NCBI RefSeq assembly: GCF_047511655.1
Contig: NC_133390.1
Span: 159,895,583 to 159,959,582, forward strand
Length of the DNA: 64,000 bases
Direction: 5' to 3'
Origin: Castor canadensis
Taxonomy: Eukaryota > Chordata > Mammalia > Rodentia > Castoridae
The notes under the pieces are model-generated. The model made no database searches, was not told the DNA's origin, and saw nothing but the letters and a program-made list of their open reading frames with translations. Below are positions 1 to 11,284 of this stretch, one piece after another. Position 1 is the stretch's first letter. Each line of letters begins with the position of its first letter. A program made the position numbers and the translations under genes.

Positions 1-1140
1 ATGGTGAGCCCACCTGTAACAAGGAGCTTTGAGGCCAGCCCAAGGAGATCAGCACCTAAGACTGGGAGTGGGGAGGGGAAGGCAGACAGATGAGCTTCTT
101 CATGCAGGAAATGGAACTGATAGGATGGGCTGAGATTGACGTGTGTGACTGTGGAGGTTGCTTCTGGTTACCCATGCAGCATCCCACTGTGATTAACCAT
201 GACTGCAGCACCCAGCCTAGTGTGCAACCTCTTACCAGATGAATTGTGACTGAGACAGATTGGCATGTCCAGCTGTCACTGAGGAAGTGTGACAGACAAA
301 CTAAGGAGCAGCAGCACAGAGACAAGAGCAACCAGACTATGTTTTGCATCTTAACTCTGCCACTCTGGTTGTGTAACCCCTCTCAGAACCTCAGTTTTCT
401 CACTTGTAGATTGGAAATGCTAAGGATTAATGTAAAGATTAGAAATAATATCCAAGTGACTTGCCCTATGAATGTTGGTGGTGTCTAGCTAGCTCTCACC
501 ATCACATAAACCAATTTCTTGCAACAAATTACTCAATATGTATCTCCTACCGGCTCTGCTTCTTTGGTGAAACTCTAATACAACCACCTAGCACAGGGAT
601 AGGCCCATGGGTAGAAGCTATTCACCAATATCATATTACTGTCATTATTAAGTACACAACATAGGTACTGAGATGGTTTTGTGCTAAGTTCCAGGGGAAA
701 CAGTGCAGAACAAGCCAGGCAAATTCCCAGTCGCAGTGTACATTGATAGCCTGACTGAGATAGCAAGGTAGGACTATAGGACTCTGGGTGACCAGCTTCA
801 GAGGGACTGATGTGGTGGCTGCCACTGCTGCTGAGACTGGGTCTCTCTGGGTTGGGACCTGGGATTTTGAGGCTCTTGCCTAAGGCTGAGTGTGACTAGA
901 ACTTGGTGGTAATGGACCAGCTCTGACAGATCGAGATTGACTGAAGAGGACTATGACTGAGCATGACTGTGGCTATTGAGTAGTCACCACCTGGACCCAT
1001 GCTTCAGTAACTAAGACTGCTTGAGACCAAAGGACCGTAGCTGGTGGATATTTTCTGGAAGGGGATATAGAATTCATCTTTAATGGAAGTTATTATCCAC
1101 AATTCAGGCGGTAAAAGGAAAAACTAAGAGTAGCAAAATG
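1..1140. other. Upstream flank, no gene recognised
   Basis: This is ordinary mixed-composition DNA with only short, unconvincing open frames. I recognise no exon, RNA gene or clear repeat family here. In human and mouse the gene upstream of AAR2 is EPB41L1, but nothing in this stretch can be assigned to it. Confidence 0.5.
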
Positions 1141-1159
1141 CAACATTTGACCAAATGGA

Positions 1160-1290
1160 ACCTGCAGGCACGGGCCTTTCCTCTCGCGACCGACGGCTCC
1201 GGGGGACCACTTTCTCAGTCGCTCCCATCCGGCGCCAAAGCGGCCGGACTTCCGGTGCGTTTCCGCGGTGGCCAAGCGTTGAGTGGGTAG
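1160..1290 (+). promoter_or_regulatory. AAR2: AAR2 CpG-rich, TATA-less promoter
   Basis: A sharp local rise in CpG content marks this block against AT-rich flanks. Three motifs typical of housekeeping promoters are visible: TCTCGCGA at 1182-1189 (the palindromic CGCG promoter element), GGCGCCAAA at 1231-1239 (E2F-like) and ACTTCCGG at 1248-1255 (ETS/GABP-like, often at the start site). No TATA box is seen. The block lies directly upstream of a consensus splice donor at 1291, and the AAR2 coding exons follow on the same strand, so a broad constitutive promoter is inferred. Factor binding is inferred from motif match only. Confidence 0.75.
1250..1290 (+). other. AAR2: AAR2 non-coding exon 1 (5' end not fixed)
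   Basis: The segment ends at a strong donor (TAG|GTGAGTG, intron from 1291) just downstream of the ETS-like motif. It contains no ATG, which fits a purely untranslated first exon joined to the acceptor at 3743/3744. The exact start site cannot be read from sequence; it is placed near the ETS motif by analogy with similar promoters. The human gene also begins with an untranslated exon. Confidence 0.55.
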
Positions 1291-2379
1291 GTGAGTGCAG
1301 CTTCTTTACCTTTTTGTCTTACCTGATTTCTTTGTGTGTGTGGCCAGGCTTCCCCTCTTTTCCACTCGGAATCTCATGGCCCTTGTCGCCGGAGTGGCCG
1401 CGTCTGGGTCTGTGGGCCGGTGGTGGTGGGAGACACTGTTGTCAGGGCATCCCGGGGCCCACGGGTTAATTCCCCGTACCCCCTAACTATGGAGCTCGGG
1501 AACCGAGACTTCAGCTGCATCCAACCAGGTTCTGCCCTCCTCTCTGCGTGACTTCGGGTAAGGTCACCTTCCGAAACGAGCCTTTGTTTCTTGTCTATAG
1601 AATGGATATTATATTTTGGCAAGTAAATATTTTTATTAAGCATCGCGTATGTGCTAGGGATCTAGGACTCAAGCCTCGTGGGGGTGACAGCCCTTGATTG
1701 TTAAACATAGGAAACTGTAGGCAGTCAGGTTAGTGTGCTGTAGAGTTCTGTGTATATTTCTCAGTCCCTGGTCTGTGCCACGCCATGTGTCCTGAAGAGA
1801 ATTAAAGGATGGCAGAGTTAGAATGAAAGGAATACCATTATCACTCAGGTCATCCAGATGCCACAGGAAAGGTGGCTAATAGATTAGCAATTATTCCAAG
1901 TGGAATTTCTGTTTACTCAGCAGTATTAAGTATTTCCTGAATTTTAGGTTGTGGATGGGAAAAGGAAGATACAAATATTTCAAACGGCAGCTTTCAAACT
2001 CTTTAAATTGTGACCTACAGTAATAATTACATTTTATCATGACCAAGAGTACAGATAAGCACACAAAGTGTCACAAAATACTTAGGCTTACTACTTCTGA
2101 TGTATTCTGATATTTTAAAAATTCGGTTCTCTTCATTTAGAAAACAATGCGCATCAAAACCTTCTAAATTGATTTTTTAGCCCATTAATAGGTTGTGACT
2201 TGGAGTTTGAAAAAAAAATGCTGACTTAGAATGAGAGTCATTTGTAGTGGTTTTTGGGTACAGATAATAAAATACCTTTCTAACATTTTTGAAAAAGGAT
2301 TGGTCTTTCTAACCTTTGGTGGGTTCTCTTTGTTTGTTTAAAATAAAGTAAACAGAGTTTAATAAACAGCTGTTTTTCT

Positions 2380-2545
2380 ATTTGTGAAATTTTGGAGTCT
2401 TGTTTGTACCTCCAGCTAGATTGGAATTGCCTAGAAGGCAGTAACTCTCTTAATCTGTGGATGTTTCTTTTGGGGCCCAGCAAAGATCCTGGGACAATGC
2501 AGCACTCAGTGAATATTTGTCTAATTGAATTAGTAGGTGACTTAG
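2380..2545 (+). repeat. L2 3'-end fragment (ancient LINE)
   Basis: The text resembles the L2 tail: 'ctagaaggcag', then 'gggcccagcaaagatcctgggacaat', then 'cactcagtgaatatttg'. It is heavily diverged, as expected of this old mammalian family. Confidence 0.5.
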
Positions 2546-2854
2546 GGCTAGAAGGTGAAATAATTGGTTAATTTTAGTTTGTGTTACAACTATGACACCA
2601 AGTGGTATTTTATAAACAACACCACAGAGGCATTGTCTGCCTACAGGTTTTATCAGTGTGTTGTCCTAGGAAGGTCAGAGGTTGGCAAAGTAAGTGTTCT
2701 AAGATTTTTCTCCTCCAAATACTTATCCTAGGACCAGCCCAGCCACCTGAATCCATTGTGGACCAATGGTCCAGAGCTGTCACTGATGGTAACTCTGGGA
2801 CATTGTTTCACTCCTTGGAATATATTTAGTGCTATTGAGTGAAAGAGGAGGGAG

Positions 2855-2940
2855 GGCTGGGGATATAGCTTAGTGGTAGAGTACTTGTCTAGCATGCACA
2901 AGTTCCTGGGTTCCATCCCTAGCACTGAAGGAAAAAAAAA
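2855..2940 (+). repeat. ID SINE monomer
   Basis: It begins GGCTGGGGATATAGCTTAG, carries tRNA-like A and B boxes (GGTAGAGTACTTG and GGGTTCCATCC) and ends in a poly(A) run. This is the rodent ID family, derived from a tRNA-like RNA; it is not a functional tRNA gene. Confidence 0.85.
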
Positions 2941-3199
2941 GTGTGGGTGGGTGGATGGGTTAGGGAGATTTGTGATTGAAAAGCTCTCCATTGCTGAAAC
3001 TTTTTGTGAATTTTAGATGCTAATGGGAAATTGGGTACATACTTGATTAATTATCCTTTCCAAATCTTCTGGGACTTTCCAGCAACAGGTTGCAGGCAGA
3101 ATTATGGTTTTCAGGTATTGTTTTGAATGAAGCATACAGGCTTTTCCATTTCATCCCCTGCTGTGAGAGAGGAATCTGAGCAGATCCTAAGATGACAAT

Positions 3200-3560
3200 A
3201 GAAGGAACATTGGCCTGCAGTGCCAGGAACCCTGGTTTTAATTTGGTCCCTGTGTGACCTTGGGCATACTATTTTTCTATAATGGTGGCTTTCTAACTGT
3301 GAAGTAAATATTTTTGCTTTTTATTTTTATTTATTTATTTGGCAGTACTGGGGTTTAAACTCAGGGCCTCATGCTTGCTAGGCTAGCACTCTTGAGCCTC
3401 TCTACCAGCCCTAGTATTCTTGCTCTTTAAATCAAAATACAAAAGTTCTCTTCTCTCTGATCCTGATTTTATCTATAAAATAGGTATAGGGTTGTCATGA
3501 GGATTAAGGGAGATAATTATGTCAGGGGGTCTAATTCAATATCTGGCATGCAGAATGCTC
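3200..3560 (+). repeat. MIR SINE, split by an ID element
   Basis: The left part reads 'ccctggttttaatttggtccctgtgtgaccttgggcatac' and the right part 'tgatcctgattttatctataaaatagg...gttgtcatgaggattaaggga', matching the MIR core and tail in order. The ID element at 3341-3411 separates them, so it inserted into an existing MIR. Confidence 0.6.
3341..3411 (-). repeat. ID SINE (minus)
   Basis: It reads GGCAGTACTGGGGTTTAAAC to CTACCAGCC, the reverse complement of the ID body, with the T-rich (reverse poly(A)) side at 3311-3340. Imperfect flanking duplications (tatttttgctttt and tattcttgctctt) support a retroposed insertion. Confidence 0.8.
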
Positions 3561-3597
3561 AGCAAATGAAGCAACCTTCCCCAAGTTCTGATTAACT

Positions 3598-3695
3598 TTT
3601 TTGTTTTGTTCATTTGTTTTTACGATACTGGGGGTTGTACTCAGGGCCTTGTACTTTCTAGTCAGGCTCTACCACTTGAGCCACTCTACCAGCCC
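3598..3695 (-). repeat. ID SINE beside the AAR2 exon 2 acceptor
   Basis: This is an antisense ID body (ATACTGGGGGTTGTACTCAG to CTACCAGCC) with a T-rich leading side. It is flanked by near-identical 14-base duplications, AGTTCTGATTAACT at 3584-3597 and AGTTCTGGTTAACT at 3696-3709. The downstream copy overlaps the probable branch site of AAR2 intron 1, so the insertion landed about 48 bases from the splice acceptor without obviously damaging it. Confidence 0.8.
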
Positions 3696-3767
3696 AGTTC
3701 TGGTTAACTCTTGTTTCTTCTTTTCTTCTTTTTTTTTTTCCAGCTGTTCTAGAAGGCCAGGAAGAGG

Positions 3768-3787
3768 GGTTCTCCTTTTGGAGAACC
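3768..3787 (+). promoter_or_regulatory. AAR2: Perfect 8-bp hairpin in the AAR2 5' UTR
   Basis: GGTTCTCC at 3768-3775 pairs fully with GGAGAACC at 3780-3787 around a TTTT loop. The stem ends seven bases before the start codon at 3795 and begins 24 bases after the exon 2 acceptor. In the spliced mRNA it would sit in the path of the scanning ribosome. A regulatory effect is inferred, not shown. Confidence 0.5.
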
Positions 3788-3794
3788 TAGGTCC

Positions 3795-4551
3795 ATGGCT
3801 GCCATGCGTATGGATCCTGAGTTGGCCAAGCACCTCTTCTTTGAAGGGGCCATTGTAGTCATTCTGAACATGCCCAAGGGGACTGAGTTTGGCATTGACT
3901 ACAACTCCTGGGAGGTGGGGCCCAAGTTTCGGGGCGTGAAGATGATCCCACCAGGCATCCACTTCCTCCACTATAGCTCTGTGGACAAATCCAATCCCAG
4001 GGAGGTGGGCCCTCGGATGGGCTTCTTCCTTAGCCTGCAGCAGCGGGGGCTGACTGTCCTGCACTGGAATGCAGTCCGGGAAGAAATAGACTTGTCGCCA
4101 GCTCCAGAAGCTGAAGTTGAAGCCATGAGGGCCAATCTCCCAGAGCTGGACCAGTTTCTGGGACCTTACCCATATGGCACACTCAAGAAATGGATCTCAC
4201 TCACTAACTTCATCAGCGAAGCTACAATGGAGAAGCTCCAGCCTGAGAGCCGGCAGATCTGTGCCTTCTCAGATGTGCTACCTGTACTTTCCATGAAGCA
4301 CACCAAGGACCGGCTAGAACAGAATCTCCCTCGCTGTGGCACTGAATGTAAAAGCTACCAAGAAGGCCTGGCCCGCCTGCCTGAGATGAAGCCCAGAGCC
4401 GGGACAGAGATCCGCTTCTCAGAGCTGCCCACACAGATGTTCCCAGCAGGTGCCACACCAGCAGAGATAACAAGGCACAGCATGGACCTGAGCTATGCCC
4501 TGGAGACTGTACTCAGCAAGCAGTTCCCCAGCAGCCCCCAGGATGTGCTTG
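3795..4551 (+). CDS. AAR2: AAR2 coding exon 2 (codons 1-253, part)
   Basis: The exon starts at 3744 after a long pyrimidine tract and CAG, and coding begins at 3795. It ends after the first base of the glycine codon at 4551, where G|GTAAGAAG is a strong donor. It encodes the whole N-terminal domain and the linker, about two thirds of the protein. Reading past the donor gives only 39 intronic codons before a stop, so the donor choice is clear. Confidence 0.96.
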
Positions 4552-7500
4552 GTAAGAAGGAACAAGGCTCTTTGGTAGTGGGCCAGGGGAAGGATGTTAC
4601 TAAGGGTGTTTTAGAAGAGGGGATACATGTTGGATACATATTCCAGTGGTTCAGCCAGTATACTTATTAAGTATACAGATTATTTTTACCCCCTCCTTAC
4701 CCCTAGAGGTTTTGAGTTAAGAGATCTGGAGTGGGGCTCCCACAGTTTGGCTGGCTGACTAATAATCAAGCATCCCAGGTGAGCCTGTACAGATAATCCT
4801 GTGTTTGGGAACCACTAACATGGTCCAGCCCTATAGAGGGAAAGGATTTAGCTGACCAAGTAGTCGAACTGAGAGACCAAGGCCCAGGGCTCCTGGTTCC
4901 TAGGCCAGACTGTGTTCCTAGCAGCCCACACCAGCCATCTCAGTTTACTCCTGAGTTTTTTTTTTTTGTTTTTTTTTTTTGAGCTGTTCTACCTGCCCTG
5001 TTTCGTGCTGGGTGTTTTTGAGATATGGTCTTACAAACTATTTGCCTGGGCTGGCTTCAAATTGATATCCTCCTGAATAGCTAGGATTACAGGCATGAGC
5101 CACTGGTGGCCAGCTTGCTCCTGAGTTTCTTACAATGTTGGTCTCTATGGGCTTAGACCAGGACAGTGATTTTTATTTTAATTGTAACAGTTTTAATTGT
5201 TGCTTTCCCTCCTTATTATAAAATATATTCATCACAGAAGAAAAATAAAAATAAAAATTCACTCTGAATCCTATCACCTAGAAATAACCATTTTTACAAT
5301 TTGGCATATTTATTTTTCTTTTTTCCCCTACATATTTCTATGTATTTTATTTTAATATTTTCTCTCTCTGTATATTTTTCATGTTTTACAAATTCAATTT
5401 TAGGTTTATATATGACTTTTATAAAAACAGGATTAAAGTATATTATTTTGCAGTGTGCTCTAATGTAAACATTTCCATGTCACTGAAATGGTCACCCCTT
5501 TTAGTGTCTGTTTAATTTTCCCTAGTTACTGAACCAATAACCATTCTTTAAGATGTTCCTGTTTTCCCTCTTACACATATAGTCTAATGAACATCTTTGC
5601 ATGAATTTTGCATATATTAAGGGTTGGAATTGTTGGATTAGATTGTGCATGTTGCCAGACAGTTTTGCATCCTTACTGGCTGGTAGATGATTGTTGGCCC
5701 TCTGTTAACAGCATTGAGCCCTCTTAAATTGAGTGACTGAAAAATGGCATTTCTTTTCTATTTAATTTCTTTAATACTAGTGACAGCAAACATTTATCCC
5801 TCTTTAACAGCTATTTATATTTATTTTTACAAATTGTCCAGGTAATTTGTATAGTTTCCTGTTGGAAAACTGGTGAGGAATTTGGATATTTGGTTTTTTT
5901 TTATATCACTGGCTGATGATACAAGGGATGGGTACATCTTAATGCATTACTTTGTATTTTCATATAATAGGTAACACTTGAAATTCTGATTTAAAAATGA
6001 ATAGGGGCTGGGGAATAGCTCAAGAGGCCCTGGATTCACCTGGTATTACAAGCAGAAAAAAAAAATTCCTATTTTCTATGTTTTAACTATTTAAAATGCA
6101 TCTTGTAAAAAAGGTCTGTTATAGGGACAACTTTGAATCTACATGACAGCTCATTGAAATTATTTCTGGTATCATTATTTAATTTTAGACAAGGTCAGAA
6201 ATGCTCAAATTTAAATGCAAAGAATAGGCTAATATTTAATTTCTCAAACTAGCAAGGTAAAACCAACTGGTGAAGTAAATCATTATCCAAAGAAAGTTTA
6301 ACTGTATTTTGAAAACATTAGTTAAATGTCCAAAATATTTAGGCCAGATGACTATTCATACAAATCAGATGTAGTTCCACAAGCTTGGGAATAGGGAACT
6401 AGTTTTTCCAGGTCTCTGGAGGTGACAGATCAAACGCCATGTATTTAAGGAGGCATTTGGTGTTGTGCTAATCCTTTTTATAGCCCTTATGTATGTACAT
6501 TTCATTAAATTTATAGGCCTTTTGAAGCCAGAGAGAATGTAGTCAATAGCATAGCTATGGCAGGCAGAACCCCAGTTGCTTGCCCATGAACAGTGGCTTC
6601 AGGACCAACAGGTCTCTTTGAAACAAGCATCCCATGCAATTGGGAATAGTAACTAATATTTTTTGAATGATGCTTATGCCAGGTATTATTCTAAATGCAT
6701 TACATGCACTATATCAATTCATTTAATCTTCACTACAACTCTCAAGGAAATTAAGGCATAAATAGATTAAGTAACTTGCCCAAGGTCACACAGCTTCTGA
6801 GTGGTAGAGCTAAAATTTGAATCTAGGTAGGTTTGGCTCCAGAGCCCATGCTCTTAGCCACCAGGCTGCTCATAGAGATTAAATCACAGAGCCCTGTGAT
6901 TAAATAAACAAAAATAAGCTGACTGGCAAGCTAGCCCTGGAATAAGAACTCATGAATTTTCCAGTTCTGGGAGGCTGTAGAAGTGTTCCTACCCAACAGG
7001 GAATTGTTTTATCTTTCCATTGTTCACATTGCACAGTATTAGATATGCACTCTTGGGCAAGTCCTTGACCTCATCTATAAAATGAAGACAATACTACCTT
7101 CCCTGTTTACATTGGGGAGTTGGGCTGAGGGTTATGTGGTTTCCCTGACCCTGAAGCAGGGTTACCTGCGGAGGTCTGTATCACCTGGGGAGCTTAGTAG
7201 AGTTACAGATCTTGAGGCTTGGGCAGCTTTTCTTTTAATGAGCTCTCCTAGTAATTCTGATGGGCAGCTAGGTTTAGGGTCTACCTTTTAAAATGCCAGG
7301 CAAGTCTCTTGCAGTCTGATTTTACGTAAGTCCAAAGCCACAGTTTGGTCTCCCGTAGCTTGAATTTATAGCAGATTAGTAAATATTTACTGAGCACCTG
7401 GTAGGTGCACAATCTATTCTGGGCTCTGTTGAGGTCCATTGGAACCAATGGCCTTGTGAATCATGTAGGACAGAGCCAGCTGAGACTCCTCACCCTCAAG

Positions 7501-10500
7501 GTCATTGCTCCTCTCTGCACCTTGCAGGTGAACTTCAGTTTGCCTTTGTGTGCTTCCTCCTGGGCAATGTGTATGAGGCATTTGAGCACTGGAAGCGGCT
7601 CTTGAACCTCCTGTGCCGCTCAGAAGCAGCCATGGTGAAGCACCACACCCTGTACATCAACCTCATCTCCATCCTGTATCACCAGCTGGGTGAGATACCT
7701 GCTGACTTCTTTGTGGACATTGTCTCCCAAGACAACTTCCTCACCAGCACCTTGCAGGTGAGCAATCTATTGGCTGATACTCAGTGTGGGTCAGAATGAA
7801 GGCAAGGTGTACAGGCACCCTTGGGTTTCATTTCTTTTCTTTTTTTGCAGTACTGAGGCTTGAACTCAGGTCCTACACCTTGAACCATTCCACCAGCCCT
7901 TTTTTGTGATGGGTTTTTTCAAGATAGGATCTTGAGAACTATTTGTCTGGACTGGCTTTGAACCACAATCCTCCTGATGTCTGCCTCCTGAGTAGTTAGG
8001 ATTATAGGCATGAGCCACCAGTGCCTGGCAATCCTAGGTTTCTTGATTGCAGTTCCCTAATCTTGAGATGTTTCCTGGTTCTCTCTCTCCTCTGTTGAAA
8101 GCTCCTTTATGCTAAAGAGCCTTTCTCTGGTGCACCCTCTCCTCACCTAGCCCTCCAGGGGGCTTAGTACTAGAGTACTCGGAATTTGATTCCTTTCTAC
8201 TCCTTTGGGTTACTCTGCTGTATTTTTAGATTTTCATTACAAGGAAATAACTGATGCAGGTTTCACAATTTTGGAGACTGAAAGTCCAAGATCAGGTGGC
8301 CACATTGGTTTGGTGTCTGGTGAGGGCTCAGCAGCAGAAGGTATGATGGGAGCACATGCAGGAGAAAGAGATCACATCCAGACAGGAAGCCAGAGAGTCC
8401 ATGGCTAGCCTTGTTCATGAATACACCCCTTTCTCAAGAACTGAGAGATCCTGTGAGAACTACAGTCTCCTAGTTTTTCCTAGGGTACTACCAAAATATC
8501 TAAGGACCACCTGCCAGCCCCTACCTCTTAACATAGCTACACTGGGGACTAAGCTTCCAACACATGAACACTTGGTGGCTAAACCATATCCAAACCAGTG
8601 CATCAGCTCAAAACAGTTTTTCTCTCTCCCAGTAGCCATGAGTTGCTGCAATGCAATAGGGCAGAGTTTTGAAGCTTGTTACTCCCAGTGAAACATCTGC
8701 AGCTACTTAGATCTCATTTAAGCATTAAAGTAACTTTGATTTCCTGTTCAAACAAAATGTGCCAGTTTCTGTAGAGATTCTCTGACAGAAAAAGTAAAAT
8801 TTGCTTTTAACTTGGCAATTAAATTTTCATTATGAGTGGTAATTAGGGAAGAAGCTTCAAACAACTTAGAATCTTCATCCTGTGCTATTTCCTCTCTTTG
8901 CAAACAGATTAGTTTCCTTTATGTACTTGGGACAGCCTCTGTCACTCACATTTTGTAACTTTCTCAAGTGTAGAAGAGACAGAAGCGGCTGTCAGTTTCC
9001 ATACTTTTTCTCCCACAAGTTGCTTTCTTCTTCCTGTGTGTGAGAACCCCTGAGGCCTGCTCCATGAAGCCATGGAAAAGGAACATGCTAGCATTCACTA
9101 AATGCCTATTGGGTATCAGGCACCTTGTTTATTGAGTTTATGAGTTCCCTCATTTAATCTCAGTAGAACCCTGTTATTCCCATTTTACAAATGAAAAAAC
9201 AGACTCGGAAAGTTGAACGTTTGCTTAAGCTCAAGCAGCCAGTAAATGGAAGTCAGGATTTGTAGACAGCTTTGAGACTTGGTTTAATGCTTGTGCTTAT
9301 GCCCCAAAGTACTGAATACAGTGAAGATCTCCCAGGAAGGACTCCTGATGGACATTAGTGGAGACACCATTAGGGACCTGTTTCTCAGAGGTCTCAGAAC
9401 ACTTTTCTAAAACCACCCCACTACCTATTCCATGAGTAGGCAGCTAACTGGAAACTCTGGCCCTAGGAGGACTTTGCAGACCATAGGGATGAGTTCATCA
9501 GCTGATGGCTTGAGCCTGGCATATTCCACTTCAGAAGAATTATATAAGCCAGGCACTGGTGGGTCATGCCTAAAATCCTAGCTACTTGGAAGGCTGCAAT
9601 CAGGAAGATTGCTGTTCAAGGCTAACCCAGGCAAATAATTTAGGAGACCCCATCTCTAAAATAATCAGAGCACAATGGACTGGAGGTGTGGCTTAAGTGG
9701 TATTGTGCCTGCTTTGCAAATGCAAAGCCCTGAATTCAAACACCAGTCCCACCCAAAACAAAGAATTCTAAAACTGCCCTTTTATTGGTTCTTGATGGAA
9801 TAGAGAAGTGAAGCCTGATTAGTCTTCCTCTGTAGGAACCCTCCCCCAGATTTACTGTTTGTGGATTATATGGCAGCATGAGGACGCATCAGCCTGCTAA
9901 CTTGTCTCTATTAGTGGCTGCAGTTTTAGGGAGTGGTATGTTATCCTTACAATGGAAGTTGATACTTTCACACAAACACGGAAGGTCCACCGTGTCGCTG
10001 GCTGTTCTGGCCATTGTCAGCACAGTCAGTAGCTGAGCACTCCTTGCTGAGGCTTTGTTGCCAGCAATGATTTGCAAAGCAGACAGCGCCCAGGTAGAGT
10101 GCTAGATAACCAGGCTAATGGTTGGAAAAATTCTCTTTGGACTTTTCAACAAGAAAATTTGATGTCTGAGCTGGGGGCATGGCTTAAATGGTAGAGCACT
10201 TGTCTAGCAAGCGCAAGGCCCTGAGTTCAATCCCCAGTACTGACAAAAAAAAAAGAGAAAAGAAAATTTCATGTCATTGTTTGGAAAAATTCAGGACGCC
10301 TGCCTTTAAAAATACATAAAAAAAAATGTTGTTGAACATCCTGTATATACAACATTCTACTAAAAGTGTTGAAGAGTACATCCAGAGTTAGCAGAGTCCC
10401 TGTCTTCAAGGGACGTGCTCACTGAGCACCTGTCCTATACAAGGCTGTGTTCTAGAAGTGGACATGTAACTGTGAGCAACACAGGCAGAGTCCCTGACAG

Positions 10501-11233
10501 TGGGAAAGTGAACAAATGAACTAACCAAATAACTCCAGATAGCCATAAGTGTTTTAGAAGGCAGTCCTGCCCCAGTGCCATTGCCTAACCCTGGCCTTTT
10601 GTTTTCCCCTAGGTTGCATTAGAGTTTATTAGCCTCCATGCTTACCCCATTAGCCCATCTGTCTCCCACATTGCCAACCTGACTTGCTTCAAAATGCAAC
10701 TCAGATCCTGGTTCTCTCTGCATCCTCATTGCCTGGGGCTTGGGGGTGGGGAGAAACCCAAACATTGGTCCAAGGCCCATTCTGAACTGGTTCTTACCCT
10801 GTTCTCCACTTTCTGGTCTCCACTGTCTGGCTTTCCAGGGTCCCAGACAGGCCATGCTACTTCATGCTGCCTTGGTTTTTTTTTTAAGAGACAGGCTCTC
10901 ACTACATTACCCAGCTTGACCTCGACCTTCTTGACTCAAGTGATCCTCCTACCTTAGCATCCTAATTAGCTGGGACTGTAGGGACACGCCATTTGTGCTC
11001 AGTAGTCCTTTCTTTTTTAATTGTAAAAAACACGTAACTTGAGATTTCCCCTCTTAGCAGATTTTGAAATGTTCAGTACAGTATTGTTAACTATAAGCAT
11101 AATGTTATGCAGAAGATCTTTGGTACCTTTTCATTATGTGTGACTGAAACTTTATGCCGTTTCATCCTTCTGTATTGAACCTGATTTTCCCTCTGCCTTC
11201 TGTGTTCTTGTTTATCCTACAACATGCCATCCA

Positions 11234-11284
<51 letters not shown>

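Larger units (their letters stand above)
1291..3743 (+). other. AAR2: AAR2 intron 1
   Basis: It runs from GTGAGT at 1291 to a long pyrimidine tract and CAG at 3741-3743. It holds a probable L2 fragment, an ID element, a MIR interrupted by a second ID element, and a third ID element close to the acceptor. No coding potential is seen. A likely branch site, TTAAC with its A at 3707, lies 36 bases before the acceptor. Confidence 0.7.
4552..7527 (+). other. AAR2: AAR2 intron 2
   Basis: It runs from GTAAGAAG at 4552 to CTTGCAG at 7527. Beyond the repeats listed separately (MER5-type, B1, an L1M relic, an ID remnant, MIR) I see no exon or RNA gene. The middle is strongly AT-rich. Confidence 0.8.

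Noticed and set aside
2855-2940. tRNA gene suggested by A- and B-box-like motifs
   Set aside because: The A and B boxes belong to an ID SINE: there is no cloverleaf, and it carries a poly(A) tail and many similar copies.
3669-4064. 131-codon minus-strand frame over AAR2 exon 2
   Set aside because: It is a shadow of the conserved plus-strand coding exon and partly lies in a SINE.
3795-4670. 291-codon single-exon reading of AAR2
   Set aside because: The last 39 codons are intronic. A strong GTAAGA donor at 4552 and exon 3 continue the known AAR2 protein exactly.
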